64,000 nt of DNA from Luidia sarsii (taxonomy: Eukaryota; Echinodermata; Asteroidea; Paxillosida; Luidiidae), in contig OX465102.1 of assembly GCA_949987565.1 (NCBI GenBank), positions 7,862,512-7,926,511 on the forward strand, given 5' to 3'. The notes under the pieces were generated by a model. The model had not been told where the DNA came from and did no database searches. It worked only from the letters and a program-made list of their open reading frames with translations. A program made the translations under genes and the position numbers. Shown here in pieces: positions 32,821 through 43,305 of the stretch. How positions within the stretch are numbered: the first letter of the stretch is position 1; each line of letters begins with the position of its first letter.

Positions 32821-34525
32821 AAGAGTGTCACATTCGGATCGGCGGCAGCACCCCGCGGTGACTTTTCCGAAAAATGTTTCGAGGTTTCCTTTTTAGTGTA
32901 GGGCCATAGTTTGCCAGCCGACAAAATTTTACGTACAAAGCCGCAGATTATGCAAATTCGAAGGTGCGGATTATGCAAATGAAGGCGCGGCCAGTCCCAG
33001 GGCTCCCTGTGGTCCGGTGCGGGTGGGCGTAGTCCCTCTGGAATGTGTTTGGAAGGTGACTGGTATGCATGAGTGAACGCGGAAAGGGAGAGTGAGGGGG
33101 AAAGAGCAGCAGAAGTTGGATGGTTGAGTTGTGCTGCGAGTTGAGAGGAAGGTTGGCAAAAGCGAAGGAGAAGCCTCCTGCGTGTGCTACTGCACAGATG
33201 ATACCGATCTGGTGAGGCACAAGGGAAGGAGGAACCCGGCAAACTGTAAGTTTCTTTGGTTATGTTATGTTAACGACAAAGTTTCAAATTTGGTTAGTCT
33301 CCGTAAAGAAAGCGGGACAATTCAAATTGTTCACTGTTAAAGAAATTGGGTGGAAAGTTAATCATGTCAAGTCAATTGTTCTAGGGCATATTTTCGTACT
33401 TGTTAGTGTTATTGTTTATTCTAGATGGCCCTAATACTGGCAGTTTGGATGAACTGAAGCCCCGGGCCCCGAAGTGATACCCCGACTTCACTCCTTGGCT
33501 TGCCAAGCAAGACACGCCCCGTCATAGGCCGGTGGTACACGCTATACGAGCACCAACCGTTTTGCCGTCGGGATGTACCCGCAGTAACCCCAGCTGCGTA
33601 CTGATCGCCCGGAGCAGCGTGTGCGCTGCCCAGCCTGGCGTTAGAGACAGGAAGCCGGTCCTGCACTCTGGTCCCTCCCTCGCCGTGCATTGAGGCCAAG
33701 CTTGCGCCCAGGAACGGGTCAGCCAAGGCAGCAGGAAGGTAGAAGGGACGGAAGTGTAATCATTTACGAACTTGAAGAGAACAGTTGGAAATTGGCGAAA
33801 GTGTGTTGATGTACGAACCACTTGGAAATTGACGAAAGCGTAGTAATTAATGAACCTAAAGAGATTACATAATTGGAAATTGACGAAAGTGTGGTAATTA
33901 ACGAACCTAAAGATATTGATTGGAAATTGATAAGTGTATTGATTACGGTAACGAACCTAAAGAGATTACATAATTGGAAATTGACGAAAGTGTAGTAATT
34001 AACGAACCTAAAGATATTGATTAGAAATTGATAAGTGTATTGATTACGGTAACGAACCTAAAGAGATTACATAATTGGAAATTGACGAAAGTGTAGTAAT
34101 TAACGAACCTAAAGATATTGATTGGAAATTGATAAGTGTATTGATTACGGTAATGAACCTGAAGAGATAAATTGGAAATTGACAAAATGCGTAGTAATTA
34201 ACGAACCTACAGATAGTAATTGGAAATTGATGGAAGTGGTGAAAGTGTAGTAAGAAACGAAACTGAAGATATAAATTGGAAATGACCATAAGTGTATTTA
34301 TTAACGACTCAGAAGAGTTTCAAGGGTAAAAGTCGAAAGTGAGGAATATGTATTCGATAATACACGAGTGAATGTAGTGTACATTGTATCTTGGAACCCA
34401 GGGTGCAAATGGCTAAATAAACGTAGATTATTGTAAATTAGCATTTAGTGTCGGAAATTCACTTCTGTCATATTCCCTATCCATCGTCATGGCCTGTCCC
34501 GAAAAGGGGTGGCTGTGACAAAGAG
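32821..34525 (+). mobile_element. Solo LTR, 1,695 bp, with AAGAG target duplication
   Basis: TGTCACA at 32826 and TGTGACA ending at 34520 are inverted termini of TG..CA type. AAGAG flanks both sides (32821-32825, 34521-34525), a 5-bp duplication usual for Ty3/gypsy integrases. No internal coding region remains, so this is a solo LTR left by LTR-LTR recombination. It contains a splice-donor-like CTGTAAGTTTC (about 33244) and TTCTAG/ATGGCC (33425), an arrangement also found in the Gmr1-like LTR downstream, and an AATAAA at 34415-34420. Confidence 0.85.
33740..34290 (+). repeat. Tandem repeat inside the solo LTR, about 105-110 bp period
   Basis: Repeated phrases GAACCTAAAGAGATTAC, ATTGGAAATTGACGAAAGTG, TAGTAATTAACGAACC and TTGATTACGGTAACG, about five degenerate units, each made of two half-units. 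Confidence 0.85.
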
Positions 34526-36197
34526 TTATTGACAGCTGGTTGTGTCAACTTCAAGCACCAATGACAAATACATAAAAAAAATCTTATAGGGCATGATGTT
34601 TCAATCCTAGTATAGTAATTAGTAGGACCTTTCTCAAAGGCAAAATTACGAAGACAGTATAACAGAAACAGAGAGGCCTACAGACAGTGTAGGAAAAGAA
34701 AGCAGCTGATGACAGGACAAAATGAGGCAAAAAAGTGGGAAAGCTGGTGGACAGACTAGGGGGAACAAAATAATGGAAGGCCATGGAGTGGGGAATGATC
34801 ACAGTGGGGAAAGATAATTTAGGTAACAATCACTAAAAAAGATCAAAGAGGGAAAGATGAAAGGGTAAAATAATAAACACAAAAGAAAGATCATGAGGGG
34901 AAAGATGAAAGGGTAAGTAAACACAAAGAGTGATGATTTGTTGAGTCTCGGTTTTGTCTGTAAAGTTTAATATTTGGAATTGGAAAGCAATTTACAAATT
35001 CAATAATTCAACTACATGTGTAAGTTCCCTCATGGTGAAATAAGTTGCCGCACAGTGCAGGTAACCTCCTTTCAATCAGGTAAATCCGGGAATTATAGGC
35101 CTAATGGTTGGACTTTTCATTGAACTTGCTTACACGGAAATTTCCTGGGATTAACATAGGCCCTAACCCCAAAGTGTAGTAGTTAAAAAGACCCTCTTTT
35201 CAGAAGAAATCTCAAAAATTAGGAGTACATTCCTGGGAATTGTTGGAGGTTTCTTTCCCTATGAAATTGGCCTGTAATGTTAAAAGGATTTACCTTACTG
35301 GGGCACTAGAAAAATCAACAGGGGCTGAGGTGGCAAAAGGTTGTCTTGATGACTTGATCCTGGGGATCCAGGGCCTGATGAATGACTCCTGTAAAACAGT
35401 TGTTGAACATTTATCAATATCCAGCACACTTAGCCAACTTTACATTGAAATGAAAATTGTTACTCTTCAATCCCAGTTCCATTTATGATGCTGCTATTCA
35501 GATTCAACCACTTGGAAATGTAATTTTCTAACTTAGATCTCCTTTAATTGGAAGAAATGATTTAGAGACTACAGAGTGATACAGGAAAATTCAATTAAAA
35601 AAGACAAAACTTAGCTACAAATAAAGTATTATTTTCTTCCCACCCGACTCTCAAAATTTCAAAATTCGATGAAAAAAGGGTGACTTGTCAGGTCCAAGTT
35701 ACTCTGACTAAATAGGAATGGGGATTCTAAAGAAGCAATTATTACAATATTATAATTAACCCTTATACATATGTAATATGAAATTAATTGTACGGCCTTA
35801 CAATAAAATATATTAAATCATTACAAATTTACAATGTTTTCCAAATGTCGGGTACAGTAATTGTTACTTGAGAAACTATTCCATTTACGATGTTCTCACT
35901 AGATTCAAACACTTGAAAATGACATTGTCTATCCATGGAGGCATAGGATATTTCAAAGGTCTTAGTCGTTACAGAATATTTTCTGGGGAATTTTTTTAGA
36001 AACTTGGCTGTAACAGTAACAGTATTTTCTTCTCTTCATGGAATAGTTACGGGGTTCCCCAAAGACAAATTAGACAATAAAAACAATCCATTGTTAGGCC
36101 GACCAACAATTTGCAAATCTAAGCCCTAAATAATAATAGTTTTAACTTATAAACTAATGTACAGTGGCTATGGGGGAAATTCGGCTCGAGTACTCAC
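34526..36197. other. Intron-like interior of the 8.16-kb element
   Basis: AT-rich, no gene recognised. An 82-codon plus-strand frame at 35240-35488 (GALEKSTGAEVAKGCLDDL) is protein-like in composition but has no splice partner or homology that I can name. It includes the MITE half at 35637-35715. Confidence 0.3.
35637..35715. mobile_element. Half copy of the ACTTGGACC MITE
   Basis: CCCGACTC..AAATTTCAAAATTCGATGAAAAAAGGGTGACTTG..GGTCCAAGTTACT matches the right arm of the MITE at 36313-36427. The other arm is missing or too diverged. Confidence 0.5.
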
Positions 36198-36443
36198 TTG
36201 CAAGACTCGTCATTCATAATGCCATAGTGATGGTGATGCCTATGGTCATTGTTCTCATCCCTGCACTGCAGCCGTTCTTGCAGGCCGACCCATGTCCGAC
36301 TAAGTGCGAATAACTTGGACCCAACAAGTCACCCTTTTTATCGAAATTTGAAAATTGGAGGGCCGGGTCACCCGGCCCTCCAAATTCGAAATTTCGATGA
36401 AAAAAAGGGTGATTGTCGGGTCCAAGTTACTCGGATGCTCGGA
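36198..36443 (-). pseudogene. Unknown transposon-borne gene, upstream exon, MITE-interrupted
   Basis: On the minus strand this ends with donor TTGCAA/GTGAGTAC in phase 2, matching the acceptor phase at 32710. Encodes RTWVGLQERLQCRDENNDHR, then HHHHYGIMNDESC. The frame extends upstream through a MITE insertion (36313-36427) to a TAG at 36444-36446. A Met-initiated basic stretch (MDQEQRKRRRGSAGR, from about 36627) further upstream could be the N-terminus in another exon. The His-rich run and the Cys residues hint at metal binding, but no domain is identifiable. Confidence 0.45.
36311..36429. mobile_element. Palindromic MITE, TA target duplication
   Basis: Between TA at 36311-36312 and TA at 36428-36429 lie two nearly perfect inverted arms of over 50 bp (outer ACTTGGACCCAACAAGTC, centre GGAGGGCCGGGTCACCCGGC). 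It interrupts a minus-strand exon. Related ends occur at 35700 and possibly 4548. Confidence 0.75.
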
Positions 36444-36735
36444 CTATTTCCGACTGACGCTTGTTGACAGTAATCATGAATGACGCCTCCCATTTTGCTT
36501 CGATTTCTGCTGCGTGCTTCGCACGATACCTTGCCTGCTTCTATTTCACAGATCTTCTTTTCGAAACAGGGGACAGAACTACCCGTCCTGCGGAACCCCG
36601 CCGACGTTTCCGCTGTTCCTGATCCATGATTTTACAGACTTCAACTTTTGAGTTTTAGTTTTACCATGGTTTTACACAGACCTATGCAACTTTGTCACAT
36701 GCGGGTACGGTATGTAGGGCCTACACGACAACGTA

Positions 36736-36882
36736 CACAATGTACAATGTACATGTACAATGTACGTGTACAATGTACATGTACATGTACACGTACATTG
36801 TGTACTGTACGTGTGGGTGTACGTGTACATTATTATACAGTGTACAGTACATGTACATGTACATGTACATGTACATTGTAGT
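36736..36882. repeat. Palindromic (ACATGT/GTAC)n simple repeat
   Basis: Runs of GTACATGTACATG and ACAATGTACGTGTAC. Every word is close to self-complementary, so the DNA is open on both strands and strongly fold-prone. A poly-C run follows at 36901-36911. Confidence 0.85.
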
Positions 36883-37246
36883 GCTATACAAACGTTTCTG
36901 CCCCCCCCCCCGGTCCCCGCGCGCGTGCACACATTTTGCCCGTTCAAGAATACGGAAAGGCTAACTATATCCAGACAATAGAGGGCGGTAAGCATAGCTT
37001 TTTCGAAAAGGTCGTTTATAAACTACCTTTTTAAAATCGTACAAAATTCCACTTTTTAGGAAATTTGCAGCATTCCAAGAGCTGAAACTTCACAGTGTGT
37101 CTCCTACTGGTATTTACTTCCACTTTAGTAAGTTACTTTAACAAAATTCGTCAGGTCGAAATTCGGATTCGTGCAAATGGTGTGTAGGGCCTTTAAAGTA
37201 CCCACTGGAGTCGGGTAAGTTACCTGGGTGGAAAACTTCCTGGGCT

Positions 37247-37326
37247 GTCCGCACTGGACTTAAAATGGTCAATTTACCCATTTGCTCGGTTAGTTTACCC
37301 ATTTTAAGTCCAGTGCGGACGCGGCT
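37247..37326. repeat. Right terminal hairpin of the 8.16-kb element
   Basis: GTCCGCACTGGACTTAAAA and its complement flank a 35-bp loop with AATTTACCCATTTGC. The right end is thus itself a palindrome, unlike the left end. Confidence 0.7.
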
Positions 37327-37410
37327 CATGTCAAACTATGGCCACTCTGCACTGGACAGTCATCTTGTCGTCTGTGTTACATAAGACAAACACACTGCAA
37401 CCTAAAAAGT

Positions 37411-38787
37411 TGTCAGAATTAGTCGTTGTTTTTATTCTTTTTATTTTAGCAAAACACCCCTAACCATAGAATGGGTTACTCCAGCGCGCCAACTCCTGTT
37501 TTGACTTTCGCGCGCTGTCATCGTAGCTTAGTCGGCGATCGTAGGACGCGCTTTTCGTTTCCTAGGCATTATTTAAATTCACCGGCCATGGTTATTGTCC
37601 GAAACCCGGTCATGTTATTGTTGTTTAAATGTCCGGCTGTTAAAGAATGTCCTGTTATTGTCGAATTTGGGAGTTGAATGAATGTATGGGACACAACTCA
37701 CTTGGGTTCCGATCTGTGAGGTCCATGGTGTGATCGAGAGAGTGCTTGTGACCAGTACCAACTTCCGTGAGGTCCCTGACACAGCAGGTTAGGATCGACC
37801 GGCGAAATACAGTCCCGGTACGAACTGATCGGCTTCTGAAAACCTTAGCCAAGCCCGATCCCTCAATTTTGGTCCCCCAAACAAACTTTTGGCAGCACTC
37901 AGCCTGGACACGACGACCGAGCCCATGCAAATGGAGATAACCGTAAGTTTGACTCTGTATAGGCCTAATAATTATATTAATCACTGCATGGTAAAACCAA
38001 GAGTATCATTCGACGCAGAGGATATTGGAATATTGATTGTATGACTTGGATTGTTAGAAACAAAAGGTTAACGGCATAGAGCCTAAAATTATTGCCAACA
38101 TGTGTACAATGAAGTGAATCCTGATGGGAAAGTAAGAGGAATGTTTTATCTGTAATTTAGAAATGTTGAGGATTACATAATAATTGATTGTTTAAAGGCT
38201 TAGAAAATGTTCCTAGAATTGTAGAGATTTTGGTGTATTTCAATGTATAGATGGCCGTACCCTTGGGGTCCTGAAGTCCTCTTATTTCGTTGATGTGGTG
38301 GGAGCAGGCTGTTACGCTATCCCAGAGGAAGGACGGCTACCGACAGAGCTTTGTGCCAGGCGTTCTGGACGGAGTCAAGACTGGTGCAAGCCCACTCGTC
38401 ACCGTAGCCACGAATCGAAGGGCAGAAGTATTATTATTAGTGTGCATATTTATATTATTTTGAAGTGTGGCGGGTAAATCCCGAATGAGTCAAAGGCCGA
38501 CTCACTAAAGCCACGAAGGGCTAAAGTATTGCCAGTATTTCTACATGTAATTTTGAAGTGTGGCGGGAAGTTCCCGACTGAGTCGAAGACCGACTCACTG
38601 AAGCACTGAGTTCAGTGGTGGATTTTTAGATATCAAGTGTAATCAACAAATTGTAAATATTATATATAGATCAGAAGAGATAAGACATTATATGAATTGA
38701 ACCTTACTTTTGGTCTTGTTTCCATTTATTTTGAGTGCATTTCCTCAATCATTCAACTCGGTTTATTGCTTAACGGACTCGGTAACA
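37411..38787 (+). repeat. LTR A of the Gmr1-like element
   Basis: 1,377 bp, TGTCAG...GTAACA. Compared with LTR B it has about 11 substitutions and lacks an 11-bp and a 26-bp segment, all before 38233; after that the two are identical. A GTAAGT donor-like site at about 37941 and TATAG/ATGGCC at 38250 could bound a leader intron. Confidence 0.9.
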
Positions 38788-38790
38788 TTT

Positions 38791-38808
38791 TGGGGGCCTG
38801 TCCGGGAG
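38791..38808 (+). promoter_or_regulatory. Primer-binding site
   Basis: TGGGGGCCTGTCCGGGAG lies 3 nt after the LTR. It resembles the tRNA-Pro type site TGGGGGCTCGTCCGGGA, with a CT/TC swap in the middle. It would prime minus-strand DNA synthesis. Confidence 0.6.
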
Positions 38809-38908
38809 TTTAAGAAATTAAAAAAAAAAAAATATAAAAAAAATCTAGGAACAGAACTTGGAGACTAGACAACCCTATTTGCTGCTTGTATGATACTCAG
38901 TCAATGTT

Positions 38909-40210
38909 ATGTTGCATCTATTAACAGTACATGTATTTTTTTGTGTGGTTATTTGTCTACAGGCTGAGTGTTGCATTTCCCCTCCCCTTCACATCTTCAC
39001 ACCATCTGCCCTATCGGAGTCCTTTGGTAAGTTGGTACTGGTGTGTACAATGGATGTGAGTGAGATAGAATCTTTGACTGCTCTAGGGAAAAACTGCGGC
39101 CTAGAAGGAAAAGCCTTGCTTGAATTTGTTTGCCTAGAGAGAGAAAAATTGCGTAAGGAAAACGAAAGGGTAGCACGTGACGAGCGCGCATATCAGTTAG
39201 AATTGCGAAGACAGGAACTGGAGCAGGCACACCTGCAAGTCAAATTAGAAACCGCTAAGCACGCAAGCGTAAGCAGCGACGATGGAAACTCAATATCTCG
39301 GTATAAAGCCCGTGCTCCGAAACTTCCATCATTTGATGAAACACACGACGACCTTGACGCGTATTTGCAAAGGTACGAACGATATGCCATTTCTCAAGAA
39401 TGGGATAGAGACGACTGGCCAATTAACCTGAGCGCGCTGCTTAAAGGAAAAGCACTGGACGTTTATTCAAGGCTATCGATGAACGATGTTTCAAATTACG
39501 ACTCTCTCAAAGAAGCTTTGTTGAAACGTTTCCATTTAACCGAAGACGGGTTTAGAGTCAACTTCCGATCGGCAAAACCCGATGTCGGAGAAACCTTTCC
39601 CCAATTTTCAGTAAGGTTGGACAATATACTAAGTCGTTGGGTCGATATGGCAAAGGTTGATAAAAACTACGACGGACTGAAAGACTTGGTTTTGCGAGAA
39701 CAATTTTTGAATAGCTGCAATGTCGAGCTGAGTACATTCCTCAAGGAACGTAAACCAAAAAACCTCGCAGAGCTTGCACGTTACGCAGAACAATATTCAG
39801 AAGCCCATGGCGGAGTTGTGGCACAGTTAGCTCGAAAGCCAACCGCGCAAACCTCGCAATCCGCGCAACGACAGCAACATCCACCATATCAACAGCATCA
39901 GCAACAGAACCGATCGCAGTCGCGTTATCACCCACCAGCACCCCGCTTTGAAAGATCAGGTCCGCCCGATGCGACCCGGCCACAAAATACAAATTGGTCC
40001 ACGCCGAGACCACAACAACGAACCTGTTATCTATGTCATCGTCCCGGTCATTTTGCTCGTGATTGCCCTAACAAAAATTCACGTCTTGCTAAAGTAGCAA
40101 ATGCAGTAACCTCTGCGCTGGTTGAAGTACTATATATAGACGATTGCTCACATGGAAACCGTTGCATGTATGATAACTACTCCGTCCCAAACTTATCGTG
40201 CACTGTCTGA
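38909..40210 (+). CDS. gag: Gag of the Gmr1-like element, copy 1
   Basis: Capsid/nucleocapsid precursor. The frame is open from 38909, but the likely start is Met at 39050 (MDVSEIESL), because the first 47 codons cross an apparent splice acceptor (TTTGTCTACAG) and donor (TTTG/GTAAGT). Regions: coiled, charged segment (EREKLRKENERVARDERAYQ), retrotransposon gag capsid fold (YLQRYERYAISQEWDRDDWP, LKGKALDVYSRLS, EALLKRFHLTEDGFR), Gln-rich linker, and one CCHC knuckle CYLCHRPGHFARDC. The end overlaps the pol frame by 59 nt; pol lies in the +1 frame. Intact. Confidence 0.9.
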   Translation: MLHLLTVHVFFCVVICLQAECCISPPLHIFTPSALSESFGKLVLVCTMDVSEIESLTALGKNCGLEGKALLEFVCLEREKLRKENERVARDERAYQLELRRQELEQAHLQVKLETAKHASVSSDDGNSISRYKARAPKLPSFDETHDDLDAYLQRYERYAISQEWDRDDWPINLSALLKGKALDVYSRLSMNDVSNYDSLKEALLKRFHLTEDGFRVNFRSAKPDVGETFPQFSVRLDNILSRWVDMAKVDKNYDGLKDLVLREQFLNSCNVELSTFLKERKPKNLAELARYAEQYSEAHGGVVAQLARKPTAQTSQSAQRQQHPPYQQHQQQNRSQSRYHPPAPRFERSGPPDATRPQNTNWSTPRPQQRTCYLCHRPGHFARDCPNKNSRLAKVANAVTSALVEVLYIDDCSHGNRCMYDNYSVPNLSCTV

Positions 40211-42199
40211 CTGCTGTATCCAAAACGGTTCAGTCAAACTGGAATGTGGGCATGAATTGCCGATCATGAGCGCCGTGTGTAGCAGCACAGCTGTTCGTGG
40301 TATGCCGGTAACTAAAGGTATGATCAACGGAAAAATCGGAACGTTACTACGCGACAGTGGCTGTAGTGGCGTCGTCATCCGCGCCGATCTAGTCCTCCCT
40401 GAACAGTACACAGGCGAGAAAAAGTCATGCGTATTAGTAGATGGATCAGTAAGGACCACTCCCGTTGCTGTAGTTAAACTTGATTCGGCCAACTTTGTCG
40501 GTGAAGTCGAAGCTCTATGCATGGCAAATCCTGTATATGATATTATATTAGGCAATATTATTGGAGCTAAAAATCCCGCAGAACCTAATCTGAACTGGAA
40601 CCGTCGCCAAATTTCTGATCATATTACCCTTGACAATATAAATGCGAATTCCGATGCAAGCCGCGATAGAGTAGATATTAATGCAGTTCAAACTAGATCT
40701 CAGAAACTCGCTGAGAGCAAACCCTTAAAGAAACTTAAAGTACCAGATGGTCTCCCGAATGTTGAAAAGTCTGACATTCAGAGAGAGCAAGAAACAGATC
40801 CTAGTTTGAGTCGAGTCAGAGAACTTACCGAAAATAGCGAGGAGAAGTGTACACGATTCGGAACTTCTCGTTTTTTACACCGAGATGGGTTAATCTTTCG
40901 CGAATTCCATTCACCAAAGTACGAAAATGATGAGAAATTTTTTCAACTTGTTGTTCCCCAAAAATTCAGAAGTCACGTAATGAAACTAGCCCATGAATCC
41001 ATACTAGGTGGTCATCAAGGTGCCAAAAAAACAAGTGACAAAGTTTTAAGTAATTTTTTTTGGCCCGGCGTGCATGCTGAAATCGTAAGATATTGTAGAT
41101 CATGCGATATCTGTCAACGGACGGTCACAAAAGGGAGAGTCGCCAAGGTACCATTAGGTAAAATGCCCATCATAGATGTGCCATTCAAGAGAATTGCGAT
41201 AGACATAGTCGGCCCAATTCATCCGATAACAGGCAGCGGAAATCGGTATATTCTCACCCTAGTAGACTATGCGACACGATACCCGGAAGCCGTTGCTTTA
41301 CCTGGCATTGATACTCCCAGGGTAGCAGAAGCTATGGTTAATGTGTTTTCGCGAGTCGGAATCCCTAGCGAAATACTCACAGACCAAGGATCTCAATTCA
41401 CATCACAACTAATGAAAGAAATCAGTAGACTCCTCTCAATCAGACAGCTAACAACTACCCCATATCACCCTAGTTGTAATGGTCTTGTTGAGCGATTCAA
41501 CGGCACACTCAAGCAGATGCTAAAACGCCTATGCGCTGACCGCCCACGAGACTGGGATAGATATCTCGCGCCACTTTTGTTTGCATATCGTGAAACACCG
41601 CAAGCTAGCCTAGGGTTTTCACCGTTCGAATTAATTTATGGCAGATCAGTCCGTGGCCCCATGACCATACCCAAGGAACTTTGGACCGGCACGGTAGAGA
41701 ATCCTGAAATTAAAACTACGTCTCAGTACATACTTGAACTACGCGAACGTCTCGAGAGTACATGCGAACTTGCACATCAAGAACTCAGCAAAAATTCAGA
41801 GACTGCGAAACGCTACTACGACCGCAAATCTCGTACTAGGAACTTTAAGGTAGGCGACTATGTTCTCTTGTTATTGCCCACTGATAAGAATGAACTCCTA
41901 CTCCAATGGAAAGGACCGTTTCGTGTAATTGAAAAAATAGGAAACGTAGATTATCGGCTTGATTTGAATGGCAAGACGAAAATATTTCATGCGAACTTAC
42001 TTAAACGATACATTTCAAGATGTGGAAGCCAGATAACAGAAGAACTAGACAAAACCGAAATTGGAAGTTCACTTGAATGCGCCAGCGTGTCTATCCTCGA
42101 ATGTGAAGAGCCATTATCCGAATCTGAACTTGGGAGTGAATACGTCATGACCGACAATGAAGATTTCATTGCACTTCCTTCCATAAAACCCAAAGAAAC
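40152..42199 (+). CDS. pol: Pol of the Gmr1-like element: protease and integrase, copy 1
   Basis: Protease: LLRDSGCSGVVI (catalytic D-S-G) and YDIILGNIIG. Integrase: zinc box HESILGGHQG..CRSCDICQ, DDE core IAIDIVGP, ILTDQGSQF, and NGLVERFNG with the catalytic Glu, then a GPF/Y-type C-terminal domain (LLLQWKGPFRVIEKIG, FHANLLKRYI). The frame runs 19 bases into the nested element's LTR and stops at 42216-42218. The original pol continued into the RT now at 51006. Integrase preceding RT is the Gmr1 hallmark. First Met at 40152; expression probably requires a frameshift from gag. Confidence 0.9.
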
Positions 42200-43305
42200 T
42201 GTAGAGAGGAGATACTGAAGCCCCCCATATTCCTTGTATAACTGTATTTTTGTATTTGTTCTTAACTATATTTTCCTGTGTCCAATTCATAATCCGCCCC
42301 CTCTTCACCAATATTAGGCCTTTGAATAATTCATAGAAAACAAGCCCCTCTAAGATGTGAACAACCTTTAACCTGTAGGGATTTTATAATGAACACGTAC
42401 TTCGGGACTAGATATTACATGTACTTATATTTTAATAGTTATCAATTTGACACCATCTACGCGTTACAGGTTACAGGTACAGGTAACTGTTCATAATTTC
42501 TTACCGGTATTTCCATTCCCTTATTTTCTAAACCATAGGTATTTATGTTTTGGGTAATAGGCCTCTTATTTACAGCAGATTGTCATAGATTAGTTTGAGG
42601 GTATCGTGGGGGAAAACCAAGCCAAGTAAAGGGGGGGAATTTTAATGATAATTTCGAGTTAGTATCGTCGTGGGAATGGGGCCAGAATTGCCCACGTGTG
42701 ATTGTAGTTTTGCACACGGCACGGTGCGACCGCTTAATATTTACGTTTACTGTGTTGGTGCACAGCATTCCATTTTTATACATTGTTATAAACCATCTCT
42801 GGGTTGGGGCTCTCTAAAATATTGATATTAATAGCTGGACAGTTTATTTACCCCTGTGATTATTTTGGTTAGGTTTATTTTGAATGAATGAGGATAGGAA
42901 CAGTATGGTGCAGAAGGGGTGGATCTGTGTGAAAGTGTGTGTATGTGAGCGTCAGCCAGCGGCCGGGGTTGACCATGCGTGTGTGTGAATATGTGTATGT
43001 GTGTGTTCTATTCTTTATGTAACATGCTGCCCCTATACCTTAATCATGATAAAGATCAGAGTCTTTTCATCTATGTACTGTAATTGCAAATAGAAACGTA
43101 GACATGTTAAATAAGTGAGTGCCTGCTCAACTCTTACAGGTGGCCCTTAGGGGCAGTATAATAAACTACTGAGGAACAGGAAGAATTGCGTCTCCGTCCA
43201 ATTCCAGTTGTCACCAAGGACCTGTGTGCCCTCCCCTCCCAGGCACTCCCCCGTCCTCCCCGCAGTAGCCCCTCCACCGCCTCCAGACATTCCACCAACT
43301 CTACA
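42200..43305 (+). repeat. Element 2, 5' LTR, copy 1
   Basis: 1,106 bp, TG..CA termini. Contains a (GTGTGTGA/ATGTGTAT)-rich stretch at about 42932-43005. Relative to the 3' LTR it has CAGGTTACAGGTACAGG where the 3' LTR has a longer unrelated segment. Confidence 0.9.

Larger units (their letters stand above)
29164..37326. mobile_element. 8.16-kb TIR element inserted in the minisatellite, family unassigned
   Basis: Starts AGCCGTGTCCGCACTGGAC and ends with the inverted sequence; 21 of 22 terminal bases match. It is flanked by CAT on both sides (29161-29163, 37327-37329), and joining the flanks at CAT regenerates one uninterrupted minisatellite unit. The subterminal word GTCCGCACTGGACTT recurs at 29170, 29236 (one extra base), about 29428 (diverged), 37249 and inverted at 37305. 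A shared inner block, TAAAGGCCCTACACACCATT, lies at about 29499 and inverted at about 37175. A 3-bp duplication is seen in PIF/Harbinger and a few other classes, but no transposase is recognised. Confidence 0.75.

Noticed and set aside
32799..33242. 147-codon minus-strand protein and its overlaps
   Set aside because: Lies within the solo LTR, runs across its boundary, and is Pro/Ser-rich from GC-rich DNA; no support as a gene.
35240..35488. 82-codon plus-strand protein
   Set aside because: Composition is protein-like but there is no splice partner, promoter or recognisable domain, and it lies in an intron-like part of the TIR element.
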